From: Opitutaceae bacterium
GTDB lineage: Bacteria; Verrucomicrobiota; Verrucomicrobiia; Opitutales; Opitutaceae
Assembly: GCA_015075305.1 (NCBI GenBank)
Contig: JABTUS010000001.1
Location: forward strand, 248,001-312,000
DNA length: 64,000 nt
Reading direction: 5' to 3'
Part shown: positions 34,631 through 44,242 of the stretch, one piece after another
Numbering within the stretch: the stretch's first letter is position 1
Layout of the letters: each line of letters starts with the position of its first letter
Notes under the pieces: generated by a model
What the model saw: only the letters and a program-made list of their open reading frames with translations
Databases searched by the model: none
What the model was told of the DNA's origin: nothing
Made by a program: the position numbers and the translations under genes

Positions 34631-35083
34631 ATGGACGTCACGACCTCAACCACCAGCGATCCAGTAAAACAGTTTTCTGTTTTCGCCGAAAACCGGGTGG
34701 GACGCCTCCATGATCTCATCGCCCTCCTGAAGTCGAACGAGGTCCATGTCGTGGCACTCACCGTCCTCGACACCACTGACAGCGCCATTGTTCGCTTGAT
34801 CGTTGACGATCCCGACAAGGCCCGCGAACTGATGATCAACAATGATTTTCCGTTTGGCGAAAGCGATGTGCTCGCGGTCGAAATCAACGACGAAGGCGAC
34901 CTTGAGGCGGTGCTGAGGGCCCTTTTGATGACGGAGATCAACATCCATTACGTCTACTCCTTCATCAAGCGCCCCGGAGATCGCACGGCGCTCGCGCTGA
35001 ATGTGGAGGATGCCGACGTCGCAGCGCAGTCGCTGGGTCAACAGGGATTCAAGGTCCTGACCCAGCGGGACATCTCGCGGTAG
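34631..35083 (+). CDS. tandem ACT-domain protein
   Basis: This 150-residue protein is made of two ACT domains. The first (KQFSVFAENRVGRLHDLIAL) has the typical beta-alpha-beta start with the Gly-Arg ligand turn. The second starts near DVLAVEINDEGDLEAVLRAL and ends at GFKVLTQRDI. There is no catalytic domain. Stand-alone tandem ACT proteins bind amino acids and act as sensors or regulatory subunits. No partner enzyme is adjacent, so the target is unknown. It is divergent from pckG; the 180-bp gap holds no feature I can support. Confidence 0.85.
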   Translation: MDVTTSTTSDPVKQFSVFAENRVGRLHDLIALLKSNEVHVVALTVLDTTDSAIVRLIVDDPDKARELMINNDFPFGESDVLAVEINDEGDLEAVLRALLMTEINIHYVYSFIKRPGDRTALALNVEDADVAAQSLGQQGFKVLTQRDISR

Positions 35084-35158
35084 CCATCGCACCCTGCTTC
35101 ACGCCGGGCACAGCAGCGGCTGGCGCGCAACTCCCGCCACAGTCGCGGGCACCCGCGA

Positions 35159-35851
35159 CTACTCCTGAATCTCGCCCATCTTGTCGCAGTCGAGCGCGTA
35201 GATGCCCGTCATGTAGCCGTTCTCAAACATCGCGCCGACCTTCAGATCGCCAAAAAACGACACTGGCACATCCTGAATGGGTTTCACGCCACCCTTCTTC
35301 ATCTTCACGACGATCCACTGGTTCATCTCGGGAACCGCACCGTAACAACACATCATGGGATCGCTGAGCAGGAGGAATTCGGTGACGAGGCTGTCCTCGA
35401 GTTTTGTCGGCAGCATGAAGCCCGTGACCTTTGCCTTGCGACCACTCAGCTCCTTCAGCCAGGCGGGAATCTGCTCTTCGCCAGTGGGAGGAGACACATT
35501 AGGGTTCGCCGCAGGATCAAACTCGGGCACCCTGAAGGCATAACTCGCGAGGCGGTCAAAGCCGATCTTGACGTATCCATTCTCCTGCTCGAGGTCCGGT
35601 CGCGACTCCCGCTTGTCCGAAGCGACCTCCGTCGCCGCGGAGGGGGCCGCGGCCGCCACAACGGCCAGGGCGGGCGAAAATCTTGAAGGCGGATCTCCCA
35701 TAGCGTGAAGCGCAGTCTTCGCATCCGTACCGCAGCACAGGATGTGATCCATGATTGCCCCAGACGGGAACAATGCAGCCTGGACGGAAAGAGACGCCGC
35801 CCCGGCGGCAGCGGCGGAAATCGCGAAAATTCTCATGAAGCGGGCATTCAT
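35159..35851 (-). CDS. exported DUF3299-type protein
   Basis: This is a protein of about 230 residues with an N-terminal signal peptide (MRIFAISAAAAGAASLSVQA). The C-terminal 130 residues match the DUF3299 pattern: VTGFMLPTKLEDSLVTEFLL followed by SDPMMCCYGAVPEMNQWIVV, including the paired Cys and the Pro-x-x-Asn. Family members are periplasmic proteins of unknown function, sometimes near lipoprotein transport genes. The start at 35851 is preferred to 35869 because it puts the signal peptide at the usual distance. It stands alone. Confidence 0.75.
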   Translation of the reverse strand: MNARFMRIFAISAAAAGAASLSVQAALFPSGAIMDHILCCGTDAKTALHAMGDPPSRFSPALAVVAAAAPSAATEVASDKRESRPDLEQENGYVKIGFDRLASYAFRVPEFDPAANPNVSPPTGEEQIPAWLKELSGRKAKVTGFMLPTKLEDSLVTEFLLLSDPMMCCYGAVPEMNQWIVVKMKKGGVKPIQDVPVSFFGDLKVGAMFENGYMTGIYALDCDKMGEIQE

Positions 35852-35921
35852 TTCAGACCAAAACTGCACAAGGGCGCTGCTTCGTCAAAATCTCAATTCA
35901 CACCGGAACATGCCGGCACAC

Positions 35922-37073
35922 TCACCTGCCCATGACAAAACCGAGATCAAGCGTTGCAACCGCACGCTTGCGGGAAGAGGAACGCAGTTCGACGCCGCCC
36001 TCAATCGCACGCACATCACTCACAACATCAAAGCCCGCCGGAACCGGCACCGCCGCGATGATCGTTGCGACCCGCAACGGAACGCGCGGCGAAAGCGTCA
36101 CCGACGTCGGGATTCCCCGTCTTGAGAGCGGATTGGGCCGGGCCGATTCCGCAAGCCCGAGATGGAAATAGGCGGTGACTTCCTCCAACCCCAGAACATT
36201 GACATGCCGTCCATTCCACGGCGCATAGTGCCTCCCGCCATTGGAAATCCACAGAATCGTGTGCCGAAGCACCCGGGGATTCTTCAACTGAAGGAAGACA
36301 TAGCGCTCATCGGCAAACGTCACCGCGCTCCACCCAAACGGCGCGCCGCCATCGCCCACCAGCATCACAAGATCCTCAAATCCACGCCTCGCTGGATAAG
36401 TCGACAGGTCGGTGTAACCGCCACGCGCAAGCGGCACCTTGGAAAGCGATTTGAAGACCGCTCCCTGCCTGAGGCTTGAATACCCCTTGGATGCGGGGCT
36501 CTCAAACTCCACGGGAAGCACCTGGCCCCAGTGCCAGTGACCGACCGAGATTCGCCCCGCTCCCTCCTTGTCCGGAAACTGCAGGCACGGATGCGTTCCA
36601 ATGGCCATCCGTCCGGAATATCCCTGCATGACCTGTTCGCAGTACACTGCGGACTGGCCTTGTCGCAGGGTGACGCGCTTGTCGATGCGTCCTCGTCGCA
36701 CCGCCGTCTTGAGATGCGCGTGAAGAGTGACCGCATCGCCGGCGTGGGTAGTCGCATCAAGCGTCCAGCGACTGTTTGCCGGCTCACCATGCGGCGGATG
36801 TTTCTCGCTCTTGAAAGGTGTCGCGTTGCCACCAAACGGGGCGCAGAAAAAATCCCCCCTGAGATTCTGCAGCAAGGGAGGCAGGTCGCCCGGCAGCTCC
36901 TCCCCTGACCAAGGTGCCACCGCCAGAGGAGAAACCACTCTTCCACCTGAAAGCCTGAACTTGACCGGCCCCAGCATGCCTCCGACCTCCGTCAGGGAGG
37001 CTTCGACCGCGTCATTTTGCAATGACCAGGTTGGAATCAATCGAGAGGGGGTCCGGAGCGCTTGTTTCTTCAT
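35922..37073 (-). CDS. galactose-mutarotase-like protein of unknown function
   Basis: This 383-residue protein has no membrane segments. Beta-rich composition, LTEVGGMLGPVKFRLSGGR at the start and HPCLQFPDKEG / GHWHWGQVLPVEF in the middle suggest the aldose-1-epimerase-like beta-sandwich fold. I do not see a convincing His/Glu catalytic pair. It could be a carbohydrate-binding or mutarotase-like protein. It is divergent from the PLP enzyme gene with 144 bp between the starts. Confidence 0.6.
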   Translation of the reverse strand: MKKQALRTPSRLIPTWSLQNDAVEASLTEVGGMLGPVKFRLSGGRVVSPLAVAPWSGEELPGDLPPLLQNLRGDFFCAPFGGNATPFKSEKHPPHGEPANSRWTLDATTHAGDAVTLHAHLKTAVRRGRIDKRVTLRQGQSAVYCEQVMQGYSGRMAIGTHPCLQFPDKEGAGRISVGHWHWGQVLPVEFESPASKGYSSLRQGAVFKSLSKVPLARGGYTDLSTYPARRGFEDLVMLVGDGGAPFGWSAVTFADERYVFLQLKNPRVLRHTILWISNGGRHYAPWNGRHVNVLGLEEVTAYFHLGLAESARPNPLSRRGIPTSVTLSPRVPLRVATIIAAVPVPAGFDVVSDVRAIEGGVELRSSSRKRAVATLDLGFVMGR

Positions 37074-37217
37074 ATGGGCAGTGCTGCCACCTCACCCGAT
37101 CTGCGCAAGAGGTCAACGTCACGTTGTGGAGGAAAGCCGGCGATCGTGGATCGCTTCAATGTATCAGGAGTTGCCATCAACCGACACCAGGCGCGAAGCT
37201 GGGGGTTCGCATCATCC

Positions 37218-38714
37218 ATGGCCTTCTCCCATCTGCCGCTCGGACAACGTATTCCCGACAGCCTGCACGGCGTCTCCTGCAGCCTGCCCACAATGCGTGC
37301 CGTCATCGGCTACGAAGAGAAGGATCCGGCCATCACAAGCCGGATGACGTCCGGCTACCCTCGATTCGTCCAGCATCCACTACTCCGGCAGGTCGCAGGG
37401 CACCTTCTCAAGCTGCACGGACTCGACGGCCATCAGCTCTGGCTGACGTCCTCGATCAGGGCAGCCCGTCAATTGACCCAATGGCTTTCCCCCGCGGCCT
37501 GCACCGTAGTCTCCCGCCACGGCATGCAGGGCGTCGCATTCCCCGCTGATCCAGACACCTTCGCGCGGGCGAAGACCTGGCTTCAGCATGCCGGTGCCCT
37601 GCCTTCAAGTCGCGCGGCCGAGGACTACCTGATCCGCGTCGGCGAAAAGTCTGCCGCGGAGCCGGAACTCGCCCTGAGGGATGATGCGGAGGGACGAATC
37701 CGGCGCTACCTCCGCGGAGCGTTCGCTCCAGCCCAGGACTCCGACATCCTTCTTGCGAACAGCGGAATGAACGCGATCTGGGCGGGCTATCATGCCATCT
37801 CAAAATTGCAGGCGACCCGCGGGCGCAGACTGTGGGTTCAACTTGGCTGGCTCTACCTCGATACGATTGCGATTCTCAGGAAGTTCAGCGGAGGACCTGA
37901 AAACTATCACTTTCACGGAAACGTCTTTGACCTCGAAGGCCTGCGACGTGTCTTCGCGGAGCGCGGATCCGAAATCGCCGGCATGGTCACGGAGGTTCCC
38001 ACCAACCCCCTCATTCAGACTCCCGATCTGCCAGCGGTGCATGAACTCTGTCGATCCGCCGGCGCCTTTCTTGTGGTCGATCCCACGGTGGTTTCGCCGC
38101 TCAACATCGATGTGCTCCCGCATGCCGACCTGGTGGTCAACTCATTGACCAAATATTCGGCCAATGAAGGCGACATCCTCTTCGGCGCCGTCATCGTGAA
38201 TCCGTCGAATCCCGACGCCCGGTCCCTGCGCGAGGCGATCGCGACGGAACTGGAACCGATCTATCCACGGGACATGCATCGCCTCGCCGCCCAGATAGGC
38301 GACACTTCGACCGTCGTCAAAACAACGAACGCGAATGCCGCGGCGGTGGTACGGTTTCTTGAAAGCCATCCGCGCATTGAGTCAGTCCTGTGGACGCTCA
38401 GAGCGGAGTCACGGGCCAACTACCTCAATCTGGCCCGCTCCCCGGAATGCATCGGCAGTGTGCTCAGCTTTACCGTAAAGGGCGACTTCGCCGATTTCTA
38501 CGATCGTCTGCGGCTGCCGAAGGGTCCGAGCTTCGGGATGAAGACGACGCTGATCTGTCCCTTCATCTACCTCGCCCACTACGATCTGGTCGTCTCGGAG
38601 GAGGGCCGGAAGGTTCTGCGGGCAAACAACCTTCCTCCCGACCTCATGCGGCTTTCCGTCGGATGCGAACCCGCCGATGAAATAATTGCCGCGCTTCGCG
38701 AGGCGCTGGAATAG
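37218..38714 (+). CDS. Cys/Met-metabolism-type PLP-dependent enzyme
   Basis: This is a 498-residue enzyme of the cystathionine gamma-synthase-like PLP family. The ATG at 37218 (MAFSHLPLGQRIPDS) is chosen over the 37062 reading. The PLP Lys is in VVNSLTKYSANEGD. Preceding motifs are ANSGMNAIWAGYHAI, TEVPTNPLIQTPDL and the PLP-Asp region LVVDPTVVSPLN. About 120 extra residues at the N-terminus (AVIGYEEKDPAI, then GYPRFVQHP) distinguish it from classical MetB/MetC. It is probably a gamma-synthase or lyase acting on activated homoserine, but the reaction cannot be fixed. Confidence 0.85.
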   Translation: MAFSHLPLGQRIPDSLHGVSCSLPTMRAVIGYEEKDPAITSRMTSGYPRFVQHPLLRQVAGHLLKLHGLDGHQLWLTSSIRAARQLTQWLSPAACTVVSRHGMQGVAFPADPDTFARAKTWLQHAGALPSSRAAEDYLIRVGEKSAAEPELALRDDAEGRIRRYLRGAFAPAQDSDILLANSGMNAIWAGYHAISKLQATRGRRLWVQLGWLYLDTIAILRKFSGGPENYHFHGNVFDLEGLRRVFAERGSEIAGMVTEVPTNPLIQTPDLPAVHELCRSAGAFLVVDPTVVSPLNIDVLPHADLVVNSLTKYSANEGDILFGAVIVNPSNPDARSLREAIATELEPIYPRDMHRLAAQIGDTSTVVKTTNANAAAVVRFLESHPRIESVLWTLRAESRANYLNLARSPECIGSVLSFTVKGDFADFYDRLRLPKGPSFGMKTTLICPFIYLAHYDLVVSEEGRKVLRANNLPPDLMRLSVGCEPADEIIAALREALE

Positions 38715-38727
38715 GGTTTCGCCGATC

Positions 38728-39003
38728 ATGGCCTCCCCCTGCTGCCGCCTTGCCATCAAAGTCGTGCCCAACGCGAGTCGCGATTCAATTGGCGAATGGC
38801 AGGGGGCGCTGCTCAAGGTCAAGCTGCGCGCACCGGCTCTCGAAGGCCGGGCCAACGAGGCGCTGCGTCAGTTTCTCTCTGCCGCGCTTGGCATTCCGCC
38901 GCGCCGGATCACGCTGCTCCAAGGCGAAAAATCCCGCCAGAAACTCGTTGGCATCGAAGGACTCTCCCTCGAGGAAACGAAGGCTCGACTGCGGACGGAT
39001 TGA
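38728..39003 (+). CDS. yggU: YggU/DUF167 family protein
   Basis: This 91-residue protein of the YggU family starts at ATG 38728. It shows the family core KVVPNASRDSIGEWQGALLK followed by KLRAPALEGRANEALRQFLS and the GEKSRQKLVGIEGL end. The function is not established in bacteria. It lies 13 bp after the PLP enzyme gene and is probably in one operon with it, and it runs head-on towards surA. Confidence 0.9.
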   Translation: MASPCCRLAIKVVPNASRDSIGEWQGALLKVKLRAPALEGRANEALRQFLSAALGIPPRRITLLQGEKSRQKLVGIEGLSLEETKARLRTD

Positions 39004-39026
39004 TCCCGGTCAGTCGCCCGAACGAC

Positions 39027-40046
39027 CTAGAAATGCTTCACGTAGCCGTTGCGGCGAAGGCGCTCCAGCCACCGCTCCTGTGACACGCGCGCGCTCTGCT
39101 GGATGAGAATGCGCTCGATCTGCTCGCGCACGTCGTCGATGGGCTGGATGCCGGCATACTTGCGATCATCCACGTGGAGTAGAAAGGCTCCCTCCGGCGT
39201 AAGGATGATGTCGCTCGTTTCACCCTTCTTGAGCTTGAACAGCGGATCGCTGAATTCCGGCTTCAGGTCCGATCGTCTCTGCCAGTCCCAGTCGCCTCCC
39301 TTGGCCCGTCGCGACTCCTGCGAGACTTCGCGGGCGACGTCCTCGAATTTCTCTCCGGCATGTATCCGGTCGAGCGCGGCCTGCGCAATCGTCCGGAGTT
39401 CCGCATCGGTCTGCCCGGCCCTGCGTGTGAATTGAATCAGGCGCATGTGGGCCTGGTCCTCCTGGAAAAACCGCTCCTTGTTCTCGTTGTAGAAGGTCTC
39501 GATCTTCACCGGACTCACGGTGCTTTGCGACTTGCGCTGCTGCTGGCGCATGTAGCCGAATATGATGTTCTCCTCCACTTCGCGGCGGTAGTCGCGCAGC
39601 GTCTGGCCGCGGCTGCGCAGGTACGCCAGAAACTTCGAGCGATCCCCGTCGAACTGGGTGATCTGCGTCTCCGCAACCTCGTTGTCCACGTAACTCTCCG
39701 GGATCCGCTTTTTCTCATCCTTGCGAAACTCCTTCACGATCAGCTCGCGATCGATGATTCCCTGGATGATTTCATCCTGCGCCGCCTCAAGCTTCTGGTT
39801 GAACTCCTGTTCGTTCTTGGCATCGCGCCGGATTTCCGGAACCAGCGGGGCAATGTCACGACGGATGTCCTCCACCGTGATGATCTTGCTCTCCACAATG
39901 GCGGCGATGCCATTTGCAAACTGAAAGTCATCCTTGCCGTCCGCCCCCGCAGCCTGGGCCCGGACAAGAATCAGGGACCCCGCAAGCACGGCCAGGGCCG
40001 CAATGCTGAGCCAGGATGCGCATGGTTTTCTTCGAGAGCCGGTCAT
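39027..40046 (-). CDS. surA: SurA-like periplasmic peptidyl-prolyl isomerase
   Basis: This 339-residue protein has a signal peptide (LSIAALAVLAGSLILVRAQA), a SurA N-terminal helical domain (NGIAAIVESKIITVEDIRRD; RGQTLRDYRREVEENIIFGY) and one parvulin domain (HMRLIQFTRR, AGEKFEDVAREVSQESRRA, KPEFSDPLFKLKKGE). SurA is the main chaperone for outer-membrane beta-barrel proteins. The start overlaps the stop of mfd by 4 bp (ATGA), a conserved-looking coupling in this genome. Only one parvulin domain is present, against two in E. coli. Confidence 0.9.
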   Translation of the reverse strand: MTGSRRKPCASWLSIAALAVLAGSLILVRAQAAGADGKDDFQFANGIAAIVESKIITVEDIRRDIAPLVPEIRRDAKNEQEFNQKLEAAQDEIIQGIIDRELIVKEFRKDEKKRIPESYVDNEVAETQITQFDGDRSKFLAYLRSRGQTLRDYRREVEENIIFGYMRQQQRKSQSTVSPVKIETFYNENKERFFQEDQAHMRLIQFTRRAGQTDAELRTIAQAALDRIHAGEKFEDVAREVSQESRRAKGGDWDWQRRSDLKPEFSDPLFKLKKGETSDIILTPEGAFLLHVDDRKYAGIQPIDDVREQIERILIQQSARVSQERWLERLRRNGYVKHF

Positions 40047-43000
40047 TCGGATTTTGGCAGATTGTTCAAGAATGTGACTATTTCCCTCAAACGTAGAAGT
40101 GGTTTCGGGGCGGTCAATCGCGGAAACCGGGCACCCGGCATAACAAAGTCATCCCGGCGGCCGCTCGCCCTGAGACATTTCAATCGCGTGGATTCTGTTT
40201 CGACGGAAATGATGCCCTTTTGTTCCGCTCGGATTCGTATTTCCGTCACGAGGAGCAACGCCCTGATGCCATCGCCAAACTTGCCAAACCGGTCGCGCAG
40301 CTCGTTTTCAATGTGTTTCAGTTGATCCAAGCTCTCCGCCATCGCCAGTTTGCGATAGAAATCGATTCGCAGGCGGGTCTCCGATAGGTAGGTGCTGGGT
40401 ATCCGGGCCTGGATGCTGTCGACGGGCACCGCTCCATCGGCGTCATGCTCGGCAGCCTTGACAGCCGTGTAGCTGACCCCATGTCCGCGGGTCCGGGCGC
40501 CGACACCCACGGCAGGATCGCCCTCTCCGACAAAGACGAAGTCAAGTTTGACAGCGGCCCGGATGGCCGCCGCCCGCTTCTCCCCGCGCAGGCGTGCAAC
40601 CGACTGTCGCAGCAACTGGCAGTACAATTCAAATCCCACACCCACAATGTGGCCGCTCTGCTCGGAACCCAGCAGATTGCCCGCGCCGCGCAGCTCAAGA
40701 TCGCGCATCGCAATGCGGAAGCCCGCTCCAAGCTGGTTGTGCGTGCGCAGGGCGTTCAGACGCTGGCGCGCAATCTCCAGCATGCGGGTGTGACGATGAA
40801 GCAGCAGGTAGGCGTACGCCTGGTGCTTGAACCGCCCCACGCGGCCCCGCAACTGATAGAGCTGCGACAGCCCGAATCTGTCCGCACCTTCGATGATGAT
40901 CGTATTGCAGTTCGGAATATCGAGTCCGCTCTCAATGATCGTCGTGCAGACAAGGACTTGGTAGTTGCCGGCCACAAACTCAGTCATGAGTTTCTCAAGT
41001 TCATCGGACTCCATCTGGCCATGCCCGACTCCTATGCTGAGATCCGGCATGAGGCCGCGCAGCCGGGTCGCAACGAGATCTATGGTCTGCACCCGGTTGT
41101 GAAGATAAAACACCTGCCCTCCCCGCGCGATCTCGTGTCGCACCGCATCGACGACGAGCTTCTCATCGTAGGTCTTCACGATCGTCTGAATGGGATGCCG
41201 GTTGGTGGGGGCGGTCTCGATCACACTGATGTCCCTGGCCCCCGTCATCGCCATGTAGAGCGTGCGCGGAATCGGCGTCGCGCTCATCGACATCACATCG
41301 ACCGTCGAGCGCATCGTTTTGAAACGTTCCTTGTGCCGCACGCCAAAGCGCTGCTCCTCGTCGATCACCACAAGCCCCAGATCCTTGAACACAACATCCC
41401 GCTGCAGGAGTCGATGCGTGCCCACCAAAATGTCCACCTGCCCGACGGCGGCCGCCGCGAGCACCCTGGCGATTTCGGTTCGCGTGCGGAAGCGGCTGAC
41501 CATCTCCACGGCGATGGGATATCCCGCCATGCGCTCGCGGAAGGTGTTGAGGTGCTGCTGGGCCAGAACCGTCGTCGGAACAAGGATCGCCACCTGCCTC
41601 CCGCCCTGCACCGCCTTGAACGCCGCGCGCAGGGCCACCTCGGTCTTGCCGAAACCAACATCGCCGCAGATGAGCCTGTCCATCGGGCGGGTCCGCTCCA
41701 TGTCGGATTTCGTTTCCTCTATCGCCTTCAATTGATCCCGCGTCTCCGTGTAGGGAAACGACGCCTCAAACTCCTTCTGCCACTCCCCATCCGGCGGAAA
41801 GGCATGCCCAGGCTGCGCCTCGCGCGAGGCCTGGATCCGCAAAAGTTCCGCAGCCAGATCCAGCGTGGCCCGCTCCGCCGCCTGACGTGTCTTTTCCCAG
41901 CGGCCCGAACCGACCCGCCCCAGTTGCGGTCGCGTCTTGGAAAGGCCGACATAACGGCTGATCAAGTGCGACTCCTGAAGGGGCACGTGCAGGGTCACGC
42001 CATCATCGAACTCCACCGAGATCACCTCGCGCACACCCTGGGCCGTGTCGATTTTCGCGAGTCCGCGAAAAATGGCTATGCCATGCTGCAGGTGGACCAC
42101 GTGATCGCCCTCGACCAGCTCCGAGAAGTCGAGCAGTTGATCGACCTGCGCCCGCTGCACGATCGCGCGTTTTGCCCCGCCGGTGCGTCTTGCGCGCTGC
42201 CGGCCGAACAGCTCGGTCTCGGTCACCACGACAAGGCCGCGCTTTCGGGTCAGACTGCTCCAGCCCAATCGCGCGGTCCCCTCTCCTTCACCCTGCACAT
42301 GGTCCAGATCCGCGATGCCGAAAGTCACCCGAAACCCCTCATTCAACCCGCCTCGCATCCACACGGGTTGAAGTTTTCCGGACATGCCCTCCTCCTCGAG
42401 AATTTCCCTGACCCGCTTCTCCTCGCCCTCCTTCGAGACGACAAATGCCAGCCCGTATCCCAGTCGCTGCCATCCGCCCAGCGTCGTGAGAAACGCCCGG
42501 CGCGCCTCGGCCTCGCCGTGCAGGCGCTCCTGCGCGACCAGCGCATCGCCGGGATAGGAGCGATGATGCTGCAGGCTTTCCGCAGCCCAGACCACCTCCT
42601 CCACATCGTCTCCCTCGAACAGCGCGGAGGTCTCGTCAAACTCACTCAACCCAAGAAGGCGCGCCGTGCGCCCCAGCAGCCCGCTGAACATGCCAGGCGT
42701 TTCGCGCTCCACCGAACTGATCGCCGGCTCGATGCCCGCGGGCTCGACCACGACCAGATGGATCCCGGATGGGAGATAATCCGCGATTCCAATGTTCGAG
42801 GTCGCCAGCTTCAGTCTTGGCGACGCCGACAGCATGATGCGATCCACTCCCGCGCCCGAGCGCTGTGTCACCGGATCAAACGCCCGGATGTCCTCGATCT
42901 CGTCCCCGAAAAAATCGAGCCGGTACGGTTCCGTGGCGGTGATGGGATAGACATCGATGATGCCTCCCCTGACGGCGTAGTGACCCGGCGACTCGCACAC

Positions 43001-43507
43001 CGCCTCGCAGTCATAGTCGATGGCGCGCAGGGTTTCGAGGAGCCCCTGAAACGACTGCACCTGGCCGCGTGCGAGCGAAAACTCGCGTTTGGCGAACGCC
43101 TCCAGCGCAGGCACCGGCTGCGACAGGGCGGCGGGCGTTGTGACCACCATCAGGCCCGGCTCATTCGCCGACATCGCGCCCATCTCGTTCATCCGCCGCG
43201 CCCGCAGCCTTGAGAGCACGGTCTGGCGGTCGGCCGACGCCGAAAACGCCTCGCGCATTTCCATCACACCGGCCCGTGCCTCCGGAAACAGGAGCACATC
43301 AAGACCTCGAGTGTCTCCGCCTGCTCCATGAAAAAAGGCAATGTCCTCCGCGAGTTGTTCAGCCATCCTCAAGTCCTGGGCAAGCACCACCCAGACAGAC
43401 CGCGGATGATCGCGGGTCAGTTGATCGATGACCGCACCGCGGGCCGCCTGACATATCCCAACATGCTTCTGGCGATGAATCCCACTGAGGACGGACATGA
43501 GAAACAA
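40043..43507 (-). CDS. mfd: transcription-repair coupling factor Mfd
   Basis: This 1154-residue protein has full Mfd length. The N-terminal UvrB-like module includes the ESPGHYAVRGGIIDVYP region. The RNA-polymerase-interacting domain begins at GDHVVHLQHGIAIFRG. The RecG-like translocase motor shows CGDVGFGKTEVALRAA near residue 615 and VIDEEQRFGVRHKE near 715. SATPIPRTLYM and QLRGRVGRF follow, then the C-terminal TRCF domain. Mfd removes stalled RNA polymerase and recruits UvrA. Surplus open frames on the other strand (922 codons) are composition shadows. It is followed by surA with a 4-bp overlap. Confidence 0.97.
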   Translation of the reverse strand: MFLMSVLSGIHRQKHVGICQAARGAVIDQLTRDHPRSVWVVLAQDLRMAEQLAEDIAFFHGAGGDTRGLDVLLFPEARAGVMEMREAFSASADRQTVLSRLRARRMNEMGAMSANEPGLMVVTTPAALSQPVPALEAFAKREFSLARGQVQSFQGLLETLRAIDYDCEAVCESPGHYAVRGGIIDVYPITATEPYRLDFFGDEIEDIRAFDPVTQRSGAGVDRIMLSASPRLKLATSNIGIADYLPSGIHLVVVEPAGIEPAISSVERETPGMFSGLLGRTARLLGLSEFDETSALFEGDDVEEVVWAAESLQHHRSYPGDALVAQERLHGEAEARRAFLTTLGGWQRLGYGLAFVVSKEGEEKRVREILEEEGMSGKLQPVWMRGGLNEGFRVTFGIADLDHVQGEGEGTARLGWSSLTRKRGLVVVTETELFGRQRARRTGGAKRAIVQRAQVDQLLDFSELVEGDHVVHLQHGIAIFRGLAKIDTAQGVREVISVEFDDGVTLHVPLQESHLISRYVGLSKTRPQLGRVGSGRWEKTRQAAERATLDLAAELLRIQASREAQPGHAFPPDGEWQKEFEASFPYTETRDQLKAIEETKSDMERTRPMDRLICGDVGFGKTEVALRAAFKAVQGGRQVAILVPTTVLAQQHLNTFRERMAGYPIAVEMVSRFRTRTEIARVLAAAAVGQVDILVGTHRLLQRDVVFKDLGLVVIDEEQRFGVRHKERFKTMRSTVDVMSMSATPIPRTLYMAMTGARDISVIETAPTNRHPIQTIVKTYDEKLVVDAVRHEIARGGQVFYLHNRVQTIDLVATRLRGLMPDLSIGVGHGQMESDELEKLMTEFVAGNYQVLVCTTIIESGLDIPNCNTIIIEGADRFGLSQLYQLRGRVGRFKHQAYAYLLLHRHTRMLEIARQRLNALRTHNQLGAGFRIAMRDLELRGAGNLLGSEQSGHIVGVGFELYCQLLRQSVARLRGEKRAAAIRAAVKLDFVFVGEGDPAVGVGARTRGHGVSYTAVKAAEHDADGAVPVDSIQARIPSTYLSETRLRIDFYRKLAMAESLDQLKHIENELRDRFGKFGDGIRALLLVTEIRIRAEQKGIISVETESTRLKCLRASGRRDDFVMPGARFPRLTAPKPLLRLREIVTFLNNLPKSE

Positions 43508-43605
43508 GCATCAATGAGAACTGTTGCCGTCAGACGCAACCCCCCGGCCTGTCCGCCAACCGCCTGACTTCATTTGTCCAATGGACTAATTCCATGTCCC
43601 ACCTG

Positions 43606-43677
43606 CTAAAACTTCAGCAAAGCGGGATTTCGGCGATTGTCCCAGATTCGGATAATTTCTACCACACCGGTGGTCAG
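43606..43677 (-). pseudogene. C-terminal scrap of a RelE/ParE-like toxin
   Basis: Read leftward from 43677 this gives LTTGVVEIIRIWDNRRNPAL and then LKF before a TAG at 43606-43608. That looks like the last strand and tail of a RelE/ParE or plasmid-stabilisation toxin. Nothing of the N-terminal part is present; the scrap follows the antitoxin gene at once. Confidence 0.5.
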
Positions 43678-43686
43678 CTTCGTCGG

Positions 43687-43929
43687 TCAACGCGACTTGC
43701 CAGCCCATCGCCGAACTTTGTTTTCGAGTTCCTCGCGGGTCGTTGCCCGAGCGCCTTTTGACTCCAGCGAGTGCAAGCCTTGATCAATGGCCGCCAGGAG
43801 TTCGGGCGACTCCTCATCCTGTTCAGCAAGCCAGTCGCGAACCTTCGACAGTTCTTGCGGAGGCAGAATCTGAAGCTGATGAATCACGTCAGTTGCTGTC
43901 ATAAATGCATTCTGGGCGTCTGCTGACAT
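43687..43929 (-). CDS. orphan antitoxin-like small protein
   Basis: This 80-residue acidic helical protein (MTATDVIHQLQILPPQELSK, DWLAEQDEESPELLAAIDQG, then SLESKGARATTREELENKVR) has the layout of addiction-module antitoxins of the unstable type that pair with RelE/ParE toxins. The ATG at 43929 or 43902 may be used. Directly downstream only a 24-residue toxin tail remains, so this is probably an orphan antitoxin left after loss of its toxin. It may be kept because it still protects against related toxins, but that is inference. Confidence 0.6.
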   Translation of the reverse strand: MSADAQNAFMTATDVIHQLQILPPQELSKVRDWLAEQDEESPELLAAIDQGLHSLESKGARATTREELENKVRRWAGKSR

Positions 43930-44242
43930 TCCGCAAGCCCTCCATCTTTGATGCTCTCATAGTCATGCGCAATGCCATGCGCAACAACGATGCGTCAGGG
44001 GAATTTTTCCCGGGCTTTGAACGGATTTTCATCCGCTGCGTCATTCCTTGTGGCGGTGTTTCCTGCGCTGCTCGTTCTTTTTGTATAGTTCATGTTGTTG
44101 TTTGTTTAGTCGGCGAAGGCGCCGGGCGTGCAAGCTCCCGGCGCCTTCACTGTTTCCGCGGCAGGCGACGGGGCGCAACCGTGCCCGGTGACTCTTTCTT
44201 GCGCACACGAAATCGCCCCCGCACGATCAACCCTGCGCGTTC
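43930..44242. other. intergenic region with a perfect 12-bp hairpin
   Basis: No gene is supported here. GAAGGCGCCGGG at 44115-44126 pairs exactly with CCCGGCGCCTTC at 44137-44148 around a 10-nt loop. No T-run follows on the plus strand, and on the minus strand the sequence after it is A/C-rich. It could be the core of a small structured RNA or a leader of rsmE rather than a simple terminator. Confidence 0.6.

Noticed and set aside
40445-43213. 922-codon plus-strand open frame
   Set aside because: It lies wholly antisense to mfd. The composition reflects third-position GC bias and no domain is seen.
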